Source: Clitopilus passeckerianus (lineage: Eukaryota; Basidiomycota; Agaricomycetes; Agaricales; Entolomataceae). From it: 64,000 nucleotides of DNA. The stretch is taken from positions 2,604,001-2,668,000 of the forward strand of contig CALYLX010000126.1 of NCBI GenBank assembly GCA_944990035.1, given 5' to 3'. Under the pieces are notes generated by a model, which worked only from the letters and a program-made list of their open reading frames with translations, was not told the DNA's origin and did no database searches. Position 1 is the stretch's first letter. Every line of letters starts with the position of its first letter. Shown piece after piece: positions 56,744 through 64,000 of the stretch. The position numbers and the translations under genes were made by a program.

Positions 56744-59700
56744 ATGTCGAACTGGGGCCAACCTCAGCAGCCTGGATACCAGTATCCTATACAAACTGGC
56801 TTTGGAGGCTCAAACCCACAGTTCCAGCAACAAAACCCGCAATTTAACCCGCAGCAACAACCGCAATTCCAGCCAGGAAACCCACAATTCCAGCCGACAG
56901 GTAATTTCAATGGGGCCGGACTTGCTCCTCAACCGACGGGGTTTCCTGGGGCTCGGCCAGGTGGATTCCAGCAACAGCAACAACCCCAGCAGTCTTTCCA
57001 GACCGGCCAGGGTTTCCTGCAAGCGCAGCCAACAGGATTCCCAGGCCAGCCTGGCAACTTCCAGCAGCGAGCAGCTCCTCCACCTCCAGTCCCCCCAATC
57101 CCTTCTCAATTCCAGACACATAATGCACAATCTGGCTTCATGGGTGCCCAACAACCCCAGCAGCACCTGCAGCAGCCACCTCAGATCAACCGGTTCCTGA
57201 GCGCATCCCCTGGGATCGCCGGTGGTGGATTGCAGCCACAGATGACCGGATTTCCTGGCAGACCTGGAGGAGGCGGTCTAGTGCCTCAGATGACTGGCTT
57301 TGTCGATCCCAGGTTGCAGATGATGACGACGACATTCATGCCAGCAGCGAACACACAGTATGGCGCAGCCCCCCAGCTTGCACAGCCACAGTTCAATCTA
57401 CAGGACAGTATTCAGCAACACAACCAGGCGAACCGTGGTTCTACAACTCAGCAGATGTCATGGGCTCTGACAAAGGCCGAGAAGAAACAGTACAATGACA
57501 TCTTTAGGTCATGGGATGCTTCGAACACCGGTTTCATAAATGGGCAAACTGCTCTTGAAGTCTTTGGCGCTAGTGGACTTCCTAAAGACGATCTAGCAAA
57601 GATATGGTTCGTGACCCACGTCGTTTATGCCGTCAAAATTCTCTCTGACACAACTTACACAGGTCTTTGGCTGATGTGAATGATCGTGGCAAGCTCAATA
57701 TTGCCGAGTTCCATGTCGCAATGGGTTTAATCTATCGAAGCAAGCATTTCTTTTCATCTGGTACACCTCTTAATTAAGCTGCTTTTTAGAACTCAGTGGA
57801 AACCCCATCCCTGATGTGCTTCCCAATGAACTCATCCCGCCTTCAGCACGCGATCTTGACGACTCAGTTGACCAGATCAAGAATCTACTGGCAAACGAAA
57901 CCCGAACACGTTCCCCGGGCAATCTCGACGAACCTATTTCCCGCCTCAAAAACAGGTCATTCAACAGCTCCCAGAATTCCTTGGAATCTGGCCGCGATGC
58001 GACCATTTACAAACACTCCGATAAAGACGAGCCTGCTGGGGGCTACTATAAGCCGAAGTCACGACACGTCAACCGTGATGATGTCCGCTCGCGCATGGAC
58101 GCAGACAGCCCAAGTGCTGATTTGGCAGACATGAAACGTCGTCTTGCCAGTACTGCGAGTATGCTGGATCGTGCTGCAGAGAAAGAGCCTATCGTAGCCA
58201 AGAGGACGAGGAACTCGATCGGGAGATGGACGAGATGACCTATCGCGTCAAACGTGTCAGCGAGGATCTGGAATATGTTACTCGTTCCGGACCCAGGACT
58301 CCTGCTAGGGATGCCGAGAAGAGGAAGCTGGAGAGAGAGCTGCTGGAACTCACTCACGAGAAGATCCCAGCTTTGGAAAGAAAAGTCAAAGCTCGAGAAG
58401 AAAGAAAAGAAAGGGAAGAGAGAATGGACCAGGGAGAGAGACAGGGCCAACGACAGGTTCGGGCGGTTCGATGCACGGGACGATAGGGATAGGGATAGAG
58501 ACCGACCTTACTCCCGAGGTGGCTATAACCGGGATAGGTACGAGTCCAGGAGGTCTCCTTCTCGAGATCGCGACCGCGACTATGACCGTGATCGTGGATA
58601 TGACCGCGACAAGAGGGATTACGACCGCCCCCGCAGTCCACCAAGGGCACGTTCTCCCCCACCCCCACCTCCTGCTGCAGAGCCTCCCAGCTCTATACGT
58701 GATCCTCCTGCGCCTCCCAAGCCCACGGCATCTCCTGCTCCTGCGACGAAGAACATGACTGTTGAGGAGCGAAAGGCATTTGCCAAAGCAGAAGCCCAGA
58801 GGCGCATCAATGCTCGTATGGCAGCCCTTGGAGTTACAGTTCCTTCATCCGGCGAGGCTTCCTCTCCAGTCATTGATACCACTGTCGAAGATCGTCTAGC
58901 TCAGGATAAGAAAGAAGCTGAAGAAAAGGCACGACTTGCCGAGAAACAGGCCGAAGAGAGGGAGAGGGCAAGGAAGGAAAGGCTTGAGAGCGAGAAGGCT
59001 GGTCGAGCTGTCACTCCCTCTCCTGCTAGCCCAAAACCACCTGTGGCTGCTCCGTCAATTGCGGCGGTTTCACCCAAGCCTGCTGCTCCGCCGCCAAAGG
59101 TAGCTCCTGCAGCTCCTCCTAAGCGCGCACCGCCACCTCCAGCACCAAGAAGGGGACCTGCTCCCCCGCCCCTACTCCTCGTGCTGTCGCTCCGACCCCA
59201 CCGAAGCCTACACCGCCACCTACACGCGTTGAACCAGAGGTCGATCCCGAAGAGGAAGCTATCCGTGCCAAGGAAGAGGCACTCAGGAAGCAGAGAGAAG
59301 CTCGTGCCGAGCGCCTACGTCAACTTGAGAGGGAAGAACAAGAAGCTGCTGAAGCTGCACGATTGGAGGAAGAGAGGTATCAAGAACGGATGAAAGCTTT
59401 GAGAGCTAAATCCTCGCCTAAGCCACCCACCCCTCCACCTGCAGAGCCGCCGAAGGTGCCAAGCCCACCCCCTGCGCCCGAACCCCCTGCAGCACGACCT
59501 ACACCAGCTGCTATCGACACTACTCCCAAGTCTACTAATCCGTTCAGTCGCCTCATTGCAAAGGATGCTGGCGCCACTGCTACATCTGCACCCGCACCTG
59601 GACCCACCTCGGCGCCTACTAGCAATGGCAGCAGCAATCCTTGGGCACGTCCCGCAGCACCTGCCTCTCCAGCCCCGCCTGCATCGGCTGGACCTAGGTC

Positions 59701-62700
59701 TTACAATGTCGCATCCAATCTCAACGATGACGACGACTGGGATGACGTCCGCGAGGTTGAAGTGGACGATAGCAGCGATGAAGAGGATAACCGAAGCAAG
59801 AGAGAAAATATTGCTAGGAAACTGTTCGGAGGCATCCTGCCCTCTGCCGCGCCTGCTCCGACAAGCCGTCCTTCATCTGCAGCTCCTGGGGCGACAAGTT
59901 CCAGCCCGAAGGCACCCCACGCGGGACCAACTTCGGCTCCTCCTGAAGCGCCTCCTGCACCGTTCGCGCCACCGGCACCTCCTGTGCCTCCAGTTGGATT
60001 CCCTCCACCATCTGAGCCTGCACCTGTGGCCTCTGGTGGTGGTGACGGCCGCGGTGCCCTCTTGGCCTCAATTCAAGGAGGATTGAGGCTCAAACCCACT
60101 AAGACTGTCGACAAGAGTGGACCTCCAGGAGTCGGGAAGGTGCTTGGTGATACTGCACCACCTGCCCATATTAACGCCACTCCTCGTCCTGCGTCACCCC
60201 CTGCTCCTCGCGAGACGTTGCCTGAGCCTGCACCAATGGTGCACGAACCCGACTCTGTCTCTAGCTCTGTCTCTAGTAACAGACAGTCAGTTGGATGGTT
60301 CACTGAACGAGCAGCAGATGCTGGTAGGGAAGTCGAGAGGCTGCCATCCACTACTGAGGAAGACGAAGATGACTATGTGAAGGCTGAAGCCCCGTCTACC
60401 GTCCCCTCAATCATGGTGGAATCATTTGCATCGGACTTCTCAAGCAGCACCACTACTGAAGCACCTGATATGATGGCGGATATTGACAAATCTGTTGGTA
60501 TGTGATGTCTTCAGTGCTTCAGGAACCCTGAACTCACCTGGACTCTTTCAGAACACCTGACCCGAACTTTGTATGCCTATGAGGGTGATGGCCCGGATGA
60601 CCTTGGTATGTCCCAGCATTTTGTGTGCTATGGACTTCCTCCTGATATCAGTCTTTAGCATTCGGTGAGAACCTGATTGTAAAGGCGAATCCGTCCAAAA
60701 CCGGTGGTGATTGGTGGTTTGGCACCCTGATCAACACTGGTAAATCTGGGTTGTTCCCTAAGGCCTACGTGGAACCTTGCACGCCATGTAAGCTTTCTTG
60801 CTTTACACCGAAACTCATTCTTACTAATATAAACTTGCCATGTATAGCCAAGGCCAAGGCTCTATACAGCTACACTGGCAACAATCCTGACGAATTGCCC
60901 TTCATGGAAGGCGATGAATTGAACATCATCGACAAGAGCGAGGAGGAATGGTGGAAAGCTGAGCAGGGAGGTGTTGTATTCATCGTGCCTGCTGCATACC
61001 TGGAGGCTGTGGAGGGTTAGTGCTATTCCTTCGCTATTGAGTTCTTTTCGTTTACCTCCGTGTTGGATATCTTAGGCTGAAATTACTTTTTTCCGCTTTA
61101 TTTTACATATACGTCAAACTCTCAAATTAACATGGAATGCATTTAATTTCGCTATTTCACCTGCACATCGGTTAGCAGACTCAAATCGAACACCAAGACC
61201 CAGTGATAAACCTGTCGCGGAGGCCTCGGCTGCACTTGAATTTGTTTCTCCCTCTACTAACACTCCCAAGGTTGACAACATGCCTGCCCCGAAACACGAG
61301 ACTATGAAACCAGACTATGCTGAAGATACCGATTCCGACTCAGACGACGACACTGATACCTCTTCCAGCTACCTCTCTTTCGACGAGAGTGACGATGACG
61401 AGGAAGAGACCAAAGCTGACAAGGAGGCCCGCGCCCATGAACGACAAATGGTGCTGGAAGCTGCCGGCCTCATTCTAACCAAGGAGAAGAATCCTCCACC
61501 TAGGCCTCCACGTGTTGGTTCCATCAAACGGCGCCCTGCACCTGCAGCGCCTGCAGCTCCTGAAAAACGACGCAAATCGTCAGCATCGATGAAGGAAAAT
61601 AAGGACCTGCCACCGGTCCCGCCACCCCTTATAGAAGAACCTGAACCTGAACCGGATCATGCTCAGCGACTGGACGACGCCTTCGAGAGGTACGAATCCT
61701 TCAAGCAAAATCAGGCCAACCGCATGTCGGTCGCTTCCACGTTGTCGATGGACACCGTCGCGTCATCGCCTTCGAATACCAGCTTCGCCAATATACCCAG
61801 TCCCACCCAGGAAACCAAAAGCTATTCCAACTTCCTGCACAACATCCTTGGAAGGTCGAAGACACCAGACCCGGAGACGGGAAGGAAGACGTTGAACATC
61901 TCAGGTCCGATCAGTGTGGTGAACATGACCCCAACGACTAGCGGAAGCAAGGGTGGAGAGGAGATATCGCGATCTCCTAGTCCGGGATTCGGCTCAGTAA
62001 GTACTTATAAGCCTCATTTTCATCTGCTTGCTGACATGTACCGTTTTCGTAAGTCTTGGGCAAGCCTCGTGGATAAGTCGGCATTGGAAGGTCTCCCGTC
62101 CGGGGAACGTAAACGACAGGAGGTGAGTTGGACAATGAAGATGTGGTAGTGCAATGCTTGACCCGTTTTTGTAGGCTATTTTCGAGTTGATTACCACTGA
62201 AGGCGCATATGTTCGGGATCTGCAATTGATCGTCGAGGTTCGTAAAGTTACCACCTTCCAAGAATTCACGGAATTTACGTATCCACAGAAATTCTATGGG
62301 ACCATGCTTCCTCTACTATCGCAAAAGGAGATTACGGTCATTTTCGCTAACATTGAGGATATCCTGATTACGAATACGGTAAGCTACTCTTTGCTACCAA
62401 TACTCTTCAGAGTTGGGCTCACACGCTATACAAGACTTTCTTGAGCGTTCTTGAAGATAGACAGAGGGATTGCAGGTTATACATCGATAGGATAGGCGAT
62501 ATCCTCTTGGACCATATCCCGAATATGGCTAGCTACATGGTGAGACCCGCACCTCCTGCTAAAATGCCTAGCTTACCTATCCTAGGCGTACTGTGTTAAT
62601 CAAGGAAATGCCATCAAGGTCCTCAAGTCCCTCCGGGACTCAAATGCTGAGCTCGCTGTCCACTTGCAGGTAAGGGTCCATCTCGCCATTCACTTGCAAT

Positions 62701-63557
62701 ATGCGCTGAACTGGGTCGTAGCGACTTCGGGACGATCCTGCGGTGCGGAATTTGGACCTTTCAAGTTACCTTCTTGTGCCCAGTACGTCTCACATCCGTT
62801 TGCACATACTCACCGGTTTTGACTCCAGTCTTCTAAAGTGCAACGAGCAACGAGATACCCTCTGCTGATCAAGCAAATTCTGCATCACACTGGAGAAGGT
62901 CAAGAAAAGAAGAATATCGAGCGGGCTTTAGACATCTCGGAGAAGATCTTAGAGCACATCAATGAATCTATTCGAGACCAGGAAGGTCGAGAAAAGCTAA
63001 AGGAACTTTCGCAGTATCTTTGGATTGGGCAAGGGTCCGTACCCGAACTTGATGTTTTCGGCCAGTATTTGATGTTTCCATAGTCGACTTGACCTTACGG
63101 CCCCGACAAGATATATGGGCCCTCGAAGATTACTCAAGGAGGGAGCATTAGCCAAGGCTAAGAGTGGCAGGAAACTCTATGGGTTCCTGTGCAGCGACAT
63201 CTTCGTCTTGACAGACGAGTCGATGAAGACACTGTATAGATTGGTAAGTCCACAAACCCACATTTGGTCGCAATCTCAGCTCATTGGCAACGTTTAGCCG
63301 ATACCCCTCTCATGCACAGGTCACCCATGGAAAAGATGACATCACTTTCGAAGTCGGCCAGGCTTATCCGAGAGGCGGAGATTCTATTATGCTCAAAGCT
63401 CTATCGGTAAAAGAGTGTACATGTGCGTTGAGCTTCCGCCTGTTCTTGAGCCAGTGCTGACTTTTTTCAAGCATGGATGAACGAGGTCGAATACGCCGGC
63501 CGTAGATGTCGGCATGCTGAAGATCGCGCTATGAAGAAGCAGAGGAGAAACCAGTAG
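56744..63557 (+). CDS. Intersectin-like endocytic scaffold (EH, WH2, two SH3, RhoGEF, PH)
   Basis: A multi-exon gene of roughly 1,900-2,000 codons. Order: Gln/Pro-rich N-terminus with repeated Q-P/M-TGF motifs (residues 1-235); one EH domain (WALTKAEKKQYNDIFRSWD, SLADVNDRGKLNIAEFHVAM, about 240-330); coiled coil (DEELDREMDEMTYRVKRV); RD-rich and proline-rich linkers; WH2 (RGALLASIQGGLRLKPT, near 60050); SH3-1 (TLYAYEGDGPDD...WWFGTLINTGKSGLFPKAYV); SH3-2 (AKALYSYTGNNPDELPFMEG); DH domain (AIFELITTEGAYVRDLQLIV, MQRATRYPLLIKQILHHT); PH domain (KLYGFLCSDIFVLTDESMKT...WMNEVEY). The stop is at 63555. This matches animal intersectin-long and the cryptococcal homologue, linking endocytosis, actin and Rho GTPases. 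Frame changes near 58188, 58430 and 59165 are unexpected in such a core gene. Confidence 0.85.
57740..57789 (+). other. Probable GC-AG intron in the EH domain
   Basis: A 50-nt intron beginning gcaagc and ending tttttag gives the conserved EH exit YRKLSGNPIP. The only GT donor in reach (57761) would make a 29-nt intron and insert ten odd residues. Confidence 0.6.
61016..61178 (+). other. Long intron between SH3-2 and the RhoGEF half
   Basis: 163 nt from gttagt to tagcag, about three times the length of the gene's other introns. Splicing joins GAG-G to AC. If retained, translation stops at TAG 61018-61020, directly after SH3-2. Confidence 0.65.
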
Positions 63558-64000
63558 TCCTTGGAGAGGTATTTCCGTCTGTATATGTGGACAATTTATT
63601 ATTTATTTTCGACCGACTTGCATACGATTCCTTCTTGTTGCTTTACTTGGACTTATATCATCGTTACACCTAATGATTACTATAGACTTGGTTGCTATTC
63701 ATTAAATTCCCGACGATTTTGAGCGTGATATTTCCTGCGTACAGTCCGGGCAACTTGCTGCCTGCGACGGCATGAGTGAGCCTTCCTCAGAACTGCAAGT
63801 CGGAGTTACCGGCTTTTGCATAGCCGAACAGCATCCGGAGTAGCAGCCTCCAGCCATGTCAATGTCCATCATATAACCAGTCCAAGTCTTGTTTAACCTT
63901 TCATCCTACACTCCGGTTTCAGTCGCTATGGCAGGTAAGAGGAGACTTCCTACCTGTATAAGCGAGTTCTCACCACATGACCTTCACAGATCTTAGTATT
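63558..64000. other. Right edge, possible start of a next gene
   Basis: 3' UTR of the intersectin-like gene, then a spacer. An ATGGCAG followed by gtaagagg at 63928-63942 could be a very short first exon of a plus-strand gene that continues beyond the window; this is weak. Confidence 0.25.

Noticed and set aside
58354..58882. Minus-strand frames opposite the RD- and proline-rich linkers
   Set aside because: Low-complexity repeats keep the opposite strand open; they carry no family features.

Overview
The window is eukaryotic and reads as an agaricomycete (mushroom-type basidiomycete) chromosome segment. Most genes are broken by introns of about 45-70 nt with GT-AG borders. The protein families also fit: cerato-platanin, fungal NACHT NTPases, agaric-style F-box/LRR-like proteins, a MATA-type HMG-box factor, an OYE-type flavin oxidoreductase, and an intersectin-like EH-SH3-DH-PH protein. 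All assignments come from reading translated exons; no search was run.

Layout. 0.7-1.4 kb: relic of a single-pass membrane protein. 1.5-3.2 kb (-): FAD monooxygenase A. 3.9-4.4 kb (-): cerato-platanin. 5.3-7.2 kb (-): intact three-exon NACHT protein. 7.35-16.7 kb: nested mobile elements, a hAT transposase gene interrupted by a full-length Ty3/gypsy chromovirus with 465-bp LTRs. 18.7-20.4 kb (+): monooxygenase B, a paralogue of A with the same seven introns. 20.6-24.0 kb (-): two tandem F-box genes, the second damaged. 24.5-25.7 kb (-): glyoxalase-like protein. 27.9-29.8 kb (+): serine carboxypeptidase. 30.7-32.3 kb (-): HMG-box factor. 34.7-36.0 kb (+): PLP-dependent serine dehydratase-like enzyme. 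37.4-38.2 kb (+): single-pass membrane protein. 38.5-39.4 kb (+): acyl-protein thioesterase-like hydrolase. 40.0-41.7 kb (-): PP2C phosphatase. 42.9-44.3 kb (-): broken NACHT paralogue. 44.8-46.8 kb (-): unrecognised protein made of two homologous halves. 47.4-48.9 kb (-): OYE-like oxidoreductase. 49.6-56.3 kb (-): two more F-box genes (one broken) flanking an unrecognised gene and a relic of it. 56.7-63.6 kb (+): long intersectin-like endocytic scaffold.

There is no obvious metabolic cluster. The first 57 kb behave like a fast-changing accessory region: paralogous monooxygenases, NACHT genes and F-box genes sit beside relics and transposons. The last 7 kb hold a conserved core gene.

The most interesting signals are four. 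(1) The retrotransposon carries an 11-nt primer site just after its 5' LTR that is the exact complement of LTR sequence placed where transcription should start, the arrangement of Tf1-type self-priming. (2) The same element has two extra ORFs, one cysteine-rich, between its chromodomain and 3' LTR. (3) The unrecognised two-repeat protein carries its intron at the same site and phase in both repeats. (4) The intersectin-like gene has an unusually long intron whose retention would end the protein just before the RhoGEF part. Several single-base frame changes occur in otherwise well-preserved genes and in the near-identical-LTR element, so assembly indels are a real possibility.
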